Below the pieces are notes generated by a model that was given only the letters and a program-made list of their open reading frames with translations, was not told where the DNA came from and searched no databases. DNA of 27,041 bases from Rhodobacteraceae bacterium UBA7436 (GTDB lineage Bacteria; Pseudomonadota; Alphaproteobacteria; Rhodobacterales; Rhodobacteraceae): positions 1 through 27,041 of the forward strand of contig DLQI01000048.1 in assembly GCA_002478745.1 (NCBI GenBank), in the 5' to 3' direction. Within the stretch, counting starts at the first letter, position 1. The number at the start of each line of letters is the position of its first letter. The translations under genes and the position numbers were made by a program. Below, one piece after another: positions 15,042-22,782 of the stretch.

Positions 15042-15062
15042 TGAGGGCGCAACACGCCCTCA
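15042..15062 (-). other. Intercistronic hairpin between permease and ATPase genes
   Basis: TGAGGGCG (15042-15049) and CGCCCTCA (15055-15062) form a perfect 8-bp stem with a CAACA loop, starting 3 nt after the permease stop codon on the minus strand. No T-tract follows, so it is more likely a message-stabilising or processing hairpin than a terminator. It may lower ATPase output relative to the permeases. Confidence 0.5.
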
Positions 15063-15065
15063 GTA

Positions 15066-16532
15066 CTAGTCGCGCAATGATTCCTCACGTAGGCCGTCAG
15101 CCAATAGGTTTAGGCCTAACACCAGGGTCAGCAATGAAACCGCTGGCGGTAAGAGGGGATGCACATATGCGCGGATCAGAGTGCGACCGGTGTTGATCGT
15201 TGTGCCCCAGTCAGGACTTTCTGATTCCAACCCAAGTCCGAAGAACCCTAAGGTACCGAGTAGGATCGTTGTGTAGCCAATGCGCAGGCAGAAATCGACG
15301 ATCAGTGGGCCACGTGCGTTTGGCAAGATCTCCCAAAGCATAATGTACCAGGGACCTTCACCTCGGGTTTGCGCCGCCGCAACGTAGTCACGCGTTTTGA
15401 TGTCGAGGGCGAGGCCACGAACAATACGGAAAACAGTAGGGGCGTTCACAAAGACCACAGATACAAACACGACCAAGATGCTTGGATCCATATCGTAAAA
15501 ATCCAAGAACTCTGGCAGGCCCCAAATGTTGTATTCCTTGGTTGAAATAATGTTGCCGTTGTTGCTGATCAACGCGAGGTAAATCCAAGCCAACGCGCCT
15601 AGAACTACAATCAAAAGCGGTGTGCGTACCTTTGGTTGAGTGTGATAACGCGAGTTCAGTAGCACCCCAAAGAAGATCACAGGAAACACGAACAATACGG
15701 CTGCCATATAGTTTGGAATACCTGTCGCGACGATCTCTGGTGTGACCAGAAGGTAGAACAACAGGATGACAGGGAAGGCGAGGATAAGGTTCGCAACAAA
15801 AGATAGAAACGTATCCAAGCGTCCGCCGTAGTATCCTGCTGGAAGGCCTAGTGTGATGCCGACCATGAAGGCGAAGATGGTGGCGAATGGCGCAATCAGA
15901 ACCACTGTCCATGCACCTTTGAACAAGCGGCTGAACACGTCGCGTGCAAGGTTGTCACCACCAAGTAGATACCACTGAAATTCATCGTCTTCGGCACCCC
16001 GTAGTGGCGTGCCGGGTAGTTTGTTCTTCATGCCAGATGCTTGGCTCAGTGAGTCATGGGTGATGATCATGTCAAAGACACCGCCCATGACGCCGGCCAA
16101 GACCCAGAACAAGACAAGGGCAAAGCCGATCATACCAACAGTGCTATCAAACAATTTGCCATAGAGGCCCAAACTGCGTTTGAACTTGATCGAGGCCACA
16201 AAAACCAAAACCATACCGACCCAGACAGGGGTAAGCTGTTGTGCCATGCCACCAAAAATACCTGCGTTGGTTCCCATGATGATTCCAGCCAGCAGATAGA
16301 CCATTACAATCGCCAATATGGCAGCAAAAGCTACTTTGACTGCAAAGCTAATCAGCCCACCTATACCCGCACTGGTTGCGGCGGTACCATCTGACCTGAT
16401 GTGGATTGTCTGTTCTTTTGCAAACAGAGAGGTGATGATTTGGACAACGACCATGATGGCAAAGACGCCAACAGCCAGTCCAAAAAAGAGGTTTAGAAAG
16501 CTAAGGCTTCCGGTCCATGTCAATGGTTCCAT
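15066..16532 (-). CDS. DppC-type ABC permease with long N-terminal membrane extension
   Basis: A 488-aa inner-membrane permease of the oligopeptide/dipeptide importer class, much longer than the usual ~300 aa. About 125 extra N-terminal residues carry roughly three membrane segments (11-35, 62-85, 100-118) before the usual DppC-like start near residue 130. A further insert lies near residues 320-370, between the core helices (TPLLIVVLGALAWIYLALIS and following). The conserved EAA-type loop contacting the ATPase is EILPNARGPLIVDF near 410, followed by LLGTLGFFGLGLE. It lies 15 bp after the first permease gene and is followed by the fused ATPase. The substrate is unknown; peptide-like by family. 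Confidence 0.9.
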   Translation of the reverse strand: MEPLTWTGSLSFLNLFFGLAVGVFAIMVVVQIITSLFAKEQTIHIRSDGTAATSAGIGGLISFAVKVAFAAILAIVMVYLLAGIIMGTNAGIFGGMAQQLTPVWVGMVLVFVASIKFKRSLGLYGKLFDSTVGMIGFALVLFWVLAGVMGGVFDMIITHDSLSQASGMKNKLPGTPLRGAEDDEFQWYLLGGDNLARDVFSRLFKGAWTVVLIAPFATIFAFMVGITLGLPAGYYGGRLDTFLSFVANLILAFPVILLFYLLVTPEIVATGIPNYMAAVLFVFPVIFFGVLLNSRYHTQPKVRTPLLIVVLGALAWIYLALISNNGNIISTKEYNIWGLPEFLDFYDMDPSILVVFVSVVFVNAPTVFRIVRGLALDIKTRDYVAAAQTRGEGPWYIMLWEILPNARGPLIVDFCLRIGYTTILLGTLGFFGLGLESESPDWGTTINTGRTLIRAYVHPLLPPAVSLLTLVLGLNLLADGLREESLRD

Positions 16533-16547
16533 TGTCTCGACCCTCCC

Positions 16548-17645
16548 TTAAGAAATGCGAATGCGTGGGTTCAAGAAGACGTAACCGATGTCAGAAATCA
16601 GTTGGGTCAACAAAACCAAGATGACGGAGACGACCGAGATGGCCATGAGCAGTTCGATGTCGTTTCCACGTGCCGCTTCAACCAACAAACGACCAAAGCC
16701 ATCGTAGGCGAACAGATATTCAACGATTACAACGCCATTCAATAACCACGGCACTTGCAGCATGATGACCGTGAATGGAGCGATCAACGCATTGCGAAGG
16801 GCATGTTTCATAACGACATTGCGAAAGCTAACGCCCTTTAGGCGTGCTGTGCGGATATATTGTGCCGTCATGACTTCAGCCATCGATGCACGGGTCATGC
16901 GTGCGATATAACCCATCCCGTAAAGGGAAATGGTCAATACGGGCAAAAAGAAATTCCTGAAGGTCGCGTCATCAACAGCCTTCTTCGCAGAGCCTAAGAA
17001 CAGCGTCTTGGTGTCGATCCACCCCCAATCCGCAAGTATCGGGGATATTCCAAATTTGGAGGAGGCAAGAAGGGCGATAAATATGACGCCGGATACGTAT
17101 TCTGGGGTCGCGGTCGAGGCGATAGAAAACGTCGACAGTGTACGGTCCAAGTTTGAGCCTTCACGCATCCCAGCCAGAATGCCAACAATCAAAGCCATTG
17201 GAACCATCAGCAATAAAACAAAGCCCATCAGTTTACCAGTCGCGGATAGGCGCTTGGCGACCAGTGCATCGACATCGGTCTTAAATACCGAAGAATAACC
17301 CCAGAACCCTTGTAACACCCCACAGAACCGTGCCCGGTCTTCAACAGGTGTTGCAGCTAAGAAGCAGCGGCCAGTTACGACTGTTTGGCCATCATTATCT
17401 GTCTTTTCGTTGGTCCAGCCCGGCACAACGCCAACCCATTGCCCAAATTTATAGGGAAGCGGCGCTAAATAGCCCCGATCTGACAGCCAGCTGTTAACGG
17501 CCTCGTCGGACATGCGAAAGTTGCCTTGCGTTTTTGCAAGTTTCTCAAGGTTGGGGGTTAAGTTAGTCATGAAAAAGACGATGAACGTTAGGCATAATGC
17601 CGTCAGCAACATCTGTCCCAGACGTCTGATGATAAAGGTTCCCAT
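16548..17645 (-). CDS. DppB-type ABC permease with a periplasmic insert
   Basis: A 365-aa inner-membrane permease, first gene of the importer operon. It starts MGTFIIRRLGQMLLTALCLT, the usual DppB first helix. An extra segment of about 45 residues (about 65-110) between helix 1 and the conserved FGYS-like motif (here FWGYSS) contains C94 and C108, which could form a periplasmic disulphide. The rest is standard: ARLTRAS-like ARMTRASMAEVM, then the EAA-type KGVSFRNVVMKHALRNALIA and a C-terminal NPRIRIS. The start has AGGGGC about 5 nt upstream. No substrate-binding protein gene precedes it, which is unusual for this class. Confidence 0.92.
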   Translation of the reverse strand: MGTFIIRRLGQMLLTALCLTFIVFFMTNLTPNLEKLAKTQGNFRMSDEAVNSWLSDRGYLAPLPYKFGQWVGVVPGWTNEKTDNDGQTVVTGRCFLAATPVEDRARFCGVLQGFWGYSSVFKTDVDALVAKRLSATGKLMGFVLLLMVPMALIVGILAGMREGSNLDRTLSTFSIASTATPEYVSGVIFIALLASSKFGISPILADWGWIDTKTLFLGSAKKAVDDATFRNFFLPVLTISLYGMGYIARMTRASMAEVMTAQYIRTARLKGVSFRNVVMKHALRNALIAPFTVIMLQVPWLLNGVVIVEYLFAYDGFGRLLVEAARGNDIELLMAISVVSVILVLLTQLISDIGYVFLNPRIRIS

Positions 17646-17853
17646 GGATGCCCCTGTTGGTAGGCTGATAATTAGAATTGGCGGCTTTTGCAGCTCTTGC
17701 CAACTTTTTGCGCTGTCATTGGTGCAGCCTTAGACTCCCGTACTAAATTCCCCCTTTGCGTTTGCCGAGTTGATGTTGATCACCATTTTGCGGCCTGAAC
17801 GCATTTGCTATAAGGTATCAGGCTACAGATATTGGCACAGGTCAATCCATCAC

Positions 17854-17875
17854 GTTCAAAAAAGTCATTTTGAAC
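17854..17875. promoter_or_regulatory. Inverted repeat between araC-type gene and importer operon
   Basis: GTTCAAAA (17854-17861) and TTTTGAAC (17868-17875) are exact complements around a 6-bp spacer. It lies 36 bp past the AraC-family stop and about 210 bp upstream of the importer start. It could be an operator for the importer operon or a weak stop signal for the regulator gene; the absence of a GC stem argues against a classic terminator. Confidence 0.4.
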
Positions 17876-17910
17876 ACGGCATTGGCGTTTTGCGAAGTGA
17901 TTAACTTCTT

Positions 17911-18693
17911 TTAGCCGCTTTGGCGTATTTGCGTGGGTGTTTGGCCGGTATGTTGCTGAACAAAACGTGTAAAGTAGGCTGCGCTGCCAAAGTTTAAGTG
18001 TGTCGCGATGTCTTTGGCCGATAGTTTTGTGTCGATTAACGCGGTTTGGGTTTGATGCAATAGGCGCGCGGTCAGGTGATCGGCGGCCGTCACACCGGTT
18101 GCGGTGCGGCTGGCGCGGGCCAAGTGGGTCGGTGTTACACCAAGTTGCTGGGCGTGTTGGGCCATTGTGGCCCCTTTCAGTTCTGGCGCAGTCATGTTGG
18201 CAAAAAACCGCGAGATCAGTCGGATGGATGCGTTCTGTTTTGCTGGTGAATGTTCAGGACGAGAGATTTGGCGGCGTACCCACACCTCGATCAAGCGTTG
18301 GTGCGCGCTCAATGCTGCTTCTAAAAAAGGTTGGTCATCGGAAATTTCACGTTGGGCCGCCTCAATAAACCCAGAGAGCTGGGCAATTTGTCTCGCATCT
18401 CTAATCCGAAGTTGATGCGCTTTCTCTATGCCCCAACTATTGTGGATGGGGGGCATGATCGCGACCAACCCATTGGCTTGGCGCCCCATATCAAGAGCGA
18501 ATACCTGTCCATGTGGGATAAGAATTGCGTTATGCGCACCCACACCACGTCTTAATCCGTCAGTGTGCAACAATCCTTGGCCGCGCGTTACCCAGATCAA
18601 AAGATCAAACGGGTCATCATGCAAAAGCGATAGGCGCCAATCTTGACCATTGGTAAAGTTGGTTAGGGATTTGATCTGGAGGCAGTCTGACAT
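17911..18693 (-). CDS. AraC-family transcriptional regulator
   Basis: A 260-aa regulator with an AraC-type C-terminal DNA-binding domain (about 160-258): helix-turn-helix 1 in LGVTPTHLARASRTATGVTAA (split 180-200) and helix-turn-helix 2 in LSAKDIATHLNFGSAAYFTR, with the classic F-x(3)-Y-F-T-R. The N-terminal half is a cupin-like sensor fold (LIWVTRGQGLLHTDG, AILIPHGQVFALDMG). It lies between miaA and the importer operon on the same strand, so the importer is a candidate target, but only proximity supports this. The start at 18693 has no clear ribosome site. The effector is unknown. Confidence 0.9.
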   Translation of the reverse strand: MSDCLQIKSLTNFTNGQDWRLSLLHDDPFDLLIWVTRGQGLLHTDGLRRGVGAHNAILIPHGQVFALDMGRQANGLVAIMPPIHNSWGIEKAHQLRIRDARQIAQLSGFIEAAQREISDDQPFLEAALSAHQRLIEVWVRRQISRPEHSPAKQNASIRLISRFFANMTAPELKGATMAQHAQQLGVTPTHLARASRTATGVTAADHLTARLLHQTQTALIDTKLSAKDIATHLNFGSAAYFTRFVQQHTGQTPTQIRQSG

Positions 18694-18775
18694 AGGGATG
18701 AGATGGCAGTAATGTCTGTTTATGTCAATTTAAGATACCCAAATTTTGACCAAAAATATAAAAATGATGGTTTTG

Positions 18776-19660
18776 TTATACCCTCTGAGGATTCATCCAG
18801 TGCCAATCCTTCATCTTCGAACGAAACCACGTTCGCTGCCTCTTGGCGTATTGACGGGTGGCAATACACGCGCCTTCACGTGCAGAACTAAACGCTAGAT
18901 CGCCGCGATAATACCTCATCAATTCTGGAACGCCGATAGCCCTACAGCTGGGAAGAATTGGATCGTAGCGATCTTCCATGCCTGCAATTTCATCCATCGC
19001 ACCTTCGTCTATCATCATATCAAAGCGTTTTTCGATCCGTGGCGTTAGCCATTCTTTGTCGGCATCCAAAACAATATTAAAGCTGTGTTTTGGTTCGACC
19101 AAAGGTGGCGGTGTGTCGTCTTGCCACTGGGCAAGGCCACGCCCAGTTGAAGTTTGAACTTCCCAAGCACGCTGAACCCTCGCGCGGTTCGCAACATCGA
19201 TGCGAGAAACAGTCTCCGGATCGAGCTGATCCAGCATAAAAGTCAAATCCAGTGTATCGCCTTGCAACCGCACGTCTGGCGGAGTTGTGGGGATATCAGC
19301 AAGGCCTTGGGTCAGGGCGGTGAAATATAAACCAGTCCCACCAACGATGATTGGCCGTTGAGTACCGCCTAGGAACGGCACAACTTCGCGTAACCAATGG
19401 CCCGCAGAGTGGGAGGCGTTATAATCGGTATGGCGGTAAAGAGCATGAGGAGCCCGTGCTTCTTCTATTTTGGAAGGACAGGCAGTTATAACCCGCCAGC
19501 AGTTGTAAATCTGGCTGGCGTCTGCGTTCACGATCACGCCACCCTGTGTCTCAGCAATGGCTAAGGCCAAGCTGGATTTACCAGATGCGGTTGGCCCTGC
19601 GATCAGCACCGGTTGCTCCGGCGAGAGCTGCGAGAGCCCGTATTTGGTAAGTTTGCTCAT
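18776..19660 (-). CDS. miaA: tRNA dimethylallyltransferase
   Basis: A 294-aa enzyme that adds dimethylallyl to A37 of tRNAs reading UNN codons. The P-loop GPTASGKSS is at residues 22-30, NADASQIY near 43-50 matches the tRNA-binding DxxQ/D motif, IIVGGTGLYFTAL is the conserved GGTGLY segment, and ACRAIGVPELMRYY with RQYAKRQRTWFR is the C-terminal signature. Length is normal. It is divergent from pyrH with a 131-bp gap, and is followed on the same strand by the AraC-family gene. Isopentenyl substrate comes from the MEP pathway, whose dxr lies nearby, but that is coincidence of genome position as far as the sequence shows. Confidence 0.95.
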   Translation of the reverse strand: MSKLTKYGLSQLSPEQPVLIAGPTASGKSSLALAIAETQGGVIVNADASQIYNCWRVITACPSKIEEARAPHALYRHTDYNASHSAGHWLREVVPFLGGTQRPIIVGGTGLYFTALTQGLADIPTTPPDVRLQGDTLDLTFMLDQLDPETVSRIDVANRARVQRAWEVQTSTGRGLAQWQDDTPPPLVEPKHSFNIVLDADKEWLTPRIEKRFDMMIDEGAMDEIAGMEDRYDPILPSCRAIGVPELMRYYRGDLAFSSAREGACIATRQYAKRQRTWFRSKMKDWHWMNPQRV

Positions 19661-19699
19661 TTCTTTTGCAGTTCCGGTTGTCGTGCATTGAATTCTGGA

Positions 19700-19728
19700 T
19701 TGTTTTCCGACATTTTAGGGCAAGATAA
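19700..19728 (+). promoter_or_regulatory. Candidate pyrH promoter
   Basis: TTGTTT (19700-19705) and AGATAA (19723-19728) are spaced 17 bp; GATAAA at 18 bp is an alternative. Transcription would begin near 19735, just before the inverted repeat at 19738-19771. By-eye assignment. Confidence 0.3.
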
Positions 19729-19737
19729 AACACCCAA

Positions 19738-19771
19738 TGCCAATTGCCGTAATCGGTACCTCAAATTGGCA
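19738..19771 (+). promoter_or_regulatory. Leader inverted repeat upstream of pyrH
   Basis: TGCCAATT (19738-19745) and AATTGGCA (19764-19771) are exact complements around an 18-nt spacer that itself contains CCG-TAAT-CGG. It sits 21 bp before the start codon, leaving the GGAG ribosome site (19782-19785) unpaired. It may be an operator or an mRNA 5' stem. Confidence 0.4.
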
Positions 19772-19791
19772 GTAGAAAACTGGAGCGCCCT

Positions 19792-20517
19792 ATGGCCATA
19801 GAACCCCAAACATCCTTCAAACGTGTCATGCTTAAGATATCTGGTGAGGCGCTGATGGGTGATCAAGGTTTTGGGCTACACCCACCAACCGTGGAACGTA
19901 TCGCCAAAGAGGTGGAATCAGTTCAGGAAATGGGTGTGGAGATATGTATGGTCATCGGCGGCGGTAACATTTTCCGTGGCTTGCAAGGTAGTGCGCAAGG
20001 AATGGAGCGTACTACAGCTGACTATATGGGAATGCTGGCAACCGTAATGAACGCTTTGGCCATGCAGTCTGCATTGGAAGAGTTGGGCATCCACACACGC
20101 GTGATTAGCGCGATTACTATGAATGAGGTTGCAGAACCCTATATTCGTCGCCGTGCCGTGCGCCACCTTGAGAAGAAGCGTGTTTGTATCTTTGCAGCGG
20201 GTACGGGGAACCCGTATTTCACGACAGATACTGCTGCGACACTTCGTGCGAATGAAATGTCGTGTGAAGCAATCTTTAAAGGTACCAAGGTTGATGGTGT
20301 CTACGACAAAGATCCTGCTAAACATGATGATGCTGTACGCTATGATACAGTCAGCTATGATGACGTTCTGGCCAAGCGCCTTGGCGTTATGGACGCATCT
20401 GCGATCGCTTTGGCACGTGACAACAATCTTCCCATCATTGTCTTTTCACTAGACGAGCCAGGTGGCTTCCGTGGAATTTTGGCCGGTGAAGGCACCTATA
20501 CAAGAGTTCAAGATTAA
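19792..20517 (+). CDS. pyrH: UMP kinase
   Basis: A 241-aa hexameric amino-acid-kinase-fold enzyme that phosphorylates UMP to UDP. Key motifs are KISGEALMGDQGFG near the N-terminus, MVIGGGNIFRG (substrate loop), and ATVMNALAMQSALEE. FAAGTGNPYFTTDTAA and GTKVDGVYDKDPAKH follow toward the C-terminus; all are typical bacterial UMP kinase signatures. The start has GGAG about 6 nt upstream. It is the first gene of the rightward cluster with frr 77 bp downstream, an order conserved widely in bacteria. Confidence 0.97.
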   Translation: MAIEPQTSFKRVMLKISGEALMGDQGFGLHPPTVERIAKEVESVQEMGVEICMVIGGGNIFRGLQGSAQGMERTTADYMGMLATVMNALAMQSALEELGIHTRVISAITMNEVAEPYIRRRAVRHLEKKRVCIFAAGTGNPYFTTDTAATLRANEMSCEAIFKGTKVDGVYDKDPAKHDDAVRYDTVSYDDVLAKRLGVMDASAIALARDNNLPIIVFSLDEPGGFRGILAGEGTYTRVQD

Positions 20518-20594
20518 TCGATAAACCAGCGTAACGGTGGGAATGCATTATGCCACCTGCGCAAAAGTGACTAAAAATAAAGGGGCGAAAAGCC

Positions 20595-21158
20595 ATGTCC
20601 GATGACTTCATGCTTGATACTGATGAACTTCAACGCCGTATGGATGGTGCAATAACATCGCTACGTACTGAATTTGCATCACTGCGCACAGGGCGTGGCT
20701 CATCCTCTATGCTGGACCCGATTGTGGTCGAAGCCTATGGTCAGCGCACTCCGATTAACCAAGTCGGTACTGTGAACGTTCCAGAGCCACGCATGGTTAC
20801 GATCAATGTTTGGGACAAGTCGATGGTAGGTGCGGTCGAAAAAGCGATCCGTGAAAGCGGGTTGGGCATCAACCCACAACTAAACGGCACAATTATTATG
20901 CTGCCGATCCCTGAGTTGAACGAAGAACGCCGTCGCGAGTTGACCAAAGTTGCTGGTCAATATGCAGAAAGCACACGTGTTGCCGTTCGCAATATTCGTC
21001 GGGATGGTATGGATCAGATTAAGAAGGGCAAGGCTGATGGCCTTTCTGAAGATGATCAAAAAATCTGGGAAGGTGAGGTTCAGGATATGACCAATCGTCT
21101 AACCAAAATCATTGATGAGATGCTTGAAAGCAAGCAAGCTGAGATCATGCAAGTTTGA
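20595..21158 (+). CDS. frr: Ribosome recycling factor
   Basis: A 187-aa protein that with EF-G splits post-termination ribosomes. The family core is clear: a three-helix bundle with LRTEFASLRTGRGSSSMLD near residue 22, MVTINVWDKSMVGAVEKAIR near 66-85, and IIMLPIPELNEERRRELTK near 100-120. Length matches the family. AAAGGGGCG lies about 8 nt upstream of the ATG. It follows pyrH in the same orientation and is probably co-transcribed, with an 85-bp gap before uppS. Confidence 0.97.
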   Translation: MSDDFMLDTDELQRRMDGAITSLRTEFASLRTGRGSSSMLDPIVVEAYGQRTPINQVGTVNVPEPRMVTINVWDKSMVGAVEKAIRESGLGINPQLNGTIIMLPIPELNEERRRELTKVAGQYAESTRVAVRNIRRDGMDQIKKGKADGLSEDDQKIWEGEVQDMTNRLTKIIDEMLESKQAEIMQV

Positions 21159-21243
21159 TATCAATGTCAATCGTGGCCATGTTTCGCTTTAAATGTGTAT
21201 GTAGCTAATATTTTACTTAATTTATTTAGCGACGGAGGTCACC

Positions 21244-21987
21244 ATGAGCCAAGATTCTAATACAAGTGTGAATGAAGATGCCCATCGCGGGCCACGTCAT
21301 GTTGCAATCATTATGGATGGCAATGGACGTTGGGCGACACAACGGGGTAGGCCACGTCTGTTTGGACACCACGCAGGCGCTAAGCGCGTGCGTGAAATTG
21401 TTGAAAGCTGTCCTAAACTCGGAGTAAAATATTTAACCATTTTTGCGTTCTCGACAGAAAACTGGAAACGCACTCAGGTTGAAGTCGCTGGGTTGATGGG
21501 GCTTTTCCGTCGCTACATTACCAAAGAAACACGCGCTTTGGCAGAGTTTGGCGTGAGAGTTCGTTTCATCGGTGATCGCGAACGTCTGGACGCAAAATTG
21601 GTGTCCTTGATGAACAAACTCGAAGAAATAACGGCTGAAAACACCAAAACTAATCTGACGATTGCGTTGAATTACGGGGCGCGTGACGAGGTTGCTCGAG
21701 CGACGAAATTGTTGGCTGAGGATGTTGCACGCGGCCTTCTTGACCCTGCTGCAGTAGATGAAGAAACCTTGCCTAAGTATTTGGATACACGTGTTTTACC
21801 TGATCCTGACCTTGTGATCCGCACCAGTGGCGAAGCACGTATCTCTAATTTTTTGTTGTGGCAATCGGCATACGCAGAATACGAATTTACTGATACTCTT
21901 TGGCCCGATTTCAGCCGCGAAGAGTTCGCTAGTCTTTGTGCATCATATGGTGATCGAGATCGCCGTTTTGGAGGCGTTAGAAAATGA
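21244..21987 (+). CDS. uppS: Undecaprenyl diphosphate synthase (cis-prenyltransferase)
   Basis: A 247-aa enzyme that condenses isopentenyl diphosphate onto farnesyl diphosphate to give the C55 carrier for cell-wall and O-antigen precursors. IIMDGNGRWA (residues 22-31, catalytic D25), LTIFAFSTENWKR and RTSGEARISNFLLWQ are the conserved motifs. The start has a strong GGAGGTCACC site. The 85-bp gap before it has a possible -10 (TAATAT, 21206-21211), so a second promoter may serve uppS and the genes after it. It overlaps cdsA by 4 bp (ATGA), pointing to coupled translation. Confidence 0.96.
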   Translation: MSQDSNTSVNEDAHRGPRHVAIIMDGNGRWATQRGRPRLFGHHAGAKRVREIVESCPKLGVKYLTIFAFSTENWKRTQVEVAGLMGLFRRYITKETRALAEFGVRVRFIGDRERLDAKLVSLMNKLEEITAENTKTNLTIALNYGARDEVARATKLLAEDVARGLLDPAAVDEETLPKYLDTRVLPDPDLVIRTSGEARISNFLLWQSAYAEYEFTDTLWPDFSREEFASLCASYGDRDRRFGGVRK

Positions 21988-22775
21988 GTGATGCACTTAA
22001 ATGGTCTGATCTAACCATCCGCTTAAGCTCCGCAGTTTTGATGGTTGTCGTTGGTTTGCTTGGCCTGCTGTTTGGTGGACATGTTTTTCATATGCTGGTC
22101 GGGTTAATCTGCGGTCTGATGACGTGGGAATTGGTCCGCATGGTAGCGCCCCTGAATGCGCCGCTTGCACTACAGCTTGGCCTTTTGAGCGCATTCGTTA
22201 GCTTCGGCGCAATATACATACCTACCGGTTTTGCACTGCCGCTGTTGCTGTCACCGGCACTGATAGGCTTTGCGCAACTGAAAAAAAATCGTGTTGTTTA
22301 CATGGTCTTCAGCGTGATGATTCTGTTGGCTGGATTTTGCATGATGTCAGTGCGCGACGATCTTGGCTTTGTCTGGATGCTTTGGTTGATCGTTGTTGTC
22401 GTTGTAACGGATGTGCTTGGTTATTTTGCAGGACGCATGATTGGTGGCCCAAAATTTTGGCCTGCTGTGAGCCCCAAAAAAACGTGGTCTGGCACTATAT
22501 TTGGATGGATTGGAGCCGCTCTTGTTGGGGTTATCTTTGTGATTTACACGGGTGCATCATTCGAATTGGTTGGTATTTCAATCGCAGTAGCGATGGCCTC
22601 TCAAATGGGTGATATTGCTGAAAGCGCGGTTAAGCGCATGATGGGAGTCAAAGACAGCTCAACCCTCATTCCCGGACATGGCGGCGTTTTGGACCGTTTC
22701 GATGGTATGTTGGGCGCAGCTGTTTTCCTTTTGCTTGTTGGTCAATTCATCGGTTTCCCTCCGGGCCTGTTGTGA
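21984..22775 (+). CDS. cdsA: Phosphatidate cytidylyltransferase
   Basis: A 263-aa integral inner-membrane enzyme that makes CDP-diacylglycerol from CTP and phosphatidate, the branch point for all phospholipids. About eight membrane helices are visible. The family signature is intact near the C-terminus: SQMGDIAESAVKRMMGVKDS followed by PGHGGVLDRFDG, which carries the catalytic Asp and Lys residues. SPKKTWSGTI near residue 165 is also conserved. It overlaps uppS by 4 bp and lies 7 bp before dxr, so the three are one translation unit. Confidence 0.95.
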   Translation: MSDALKWSDLTIRLSSAVLMVVVGLLGLLFGGHVFHMLVGLICGLMTWELVRMVAPLNAPLALQLGLLSAFVSFGAIYIPTGFALPLLLSPALIGFAQLKKNRVVYMVFSVMILLAGFCMMSVRDDLGFVWMLWLIVVVVVTDVLGYFAGRMIGGPKFWPAVSPKKTWSGTIFGWIGAALVGVIFVIYTGASFELVGISIAVAMASQMGDIAESAVKRMMGVKDSSTLIPGHGGVLDRFDGMLGAAVFLLLVGQFIGFPPGLL

Positions 22776-22782
22776 GAGTTGT

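Noticed and set aside
22678..22782. Longer N-terminus of Dxr starting inside cdsA
   Set aside because: The added residues are an out-of-frame reading of cdsA; family N-termini begin at the 22783 ATG.
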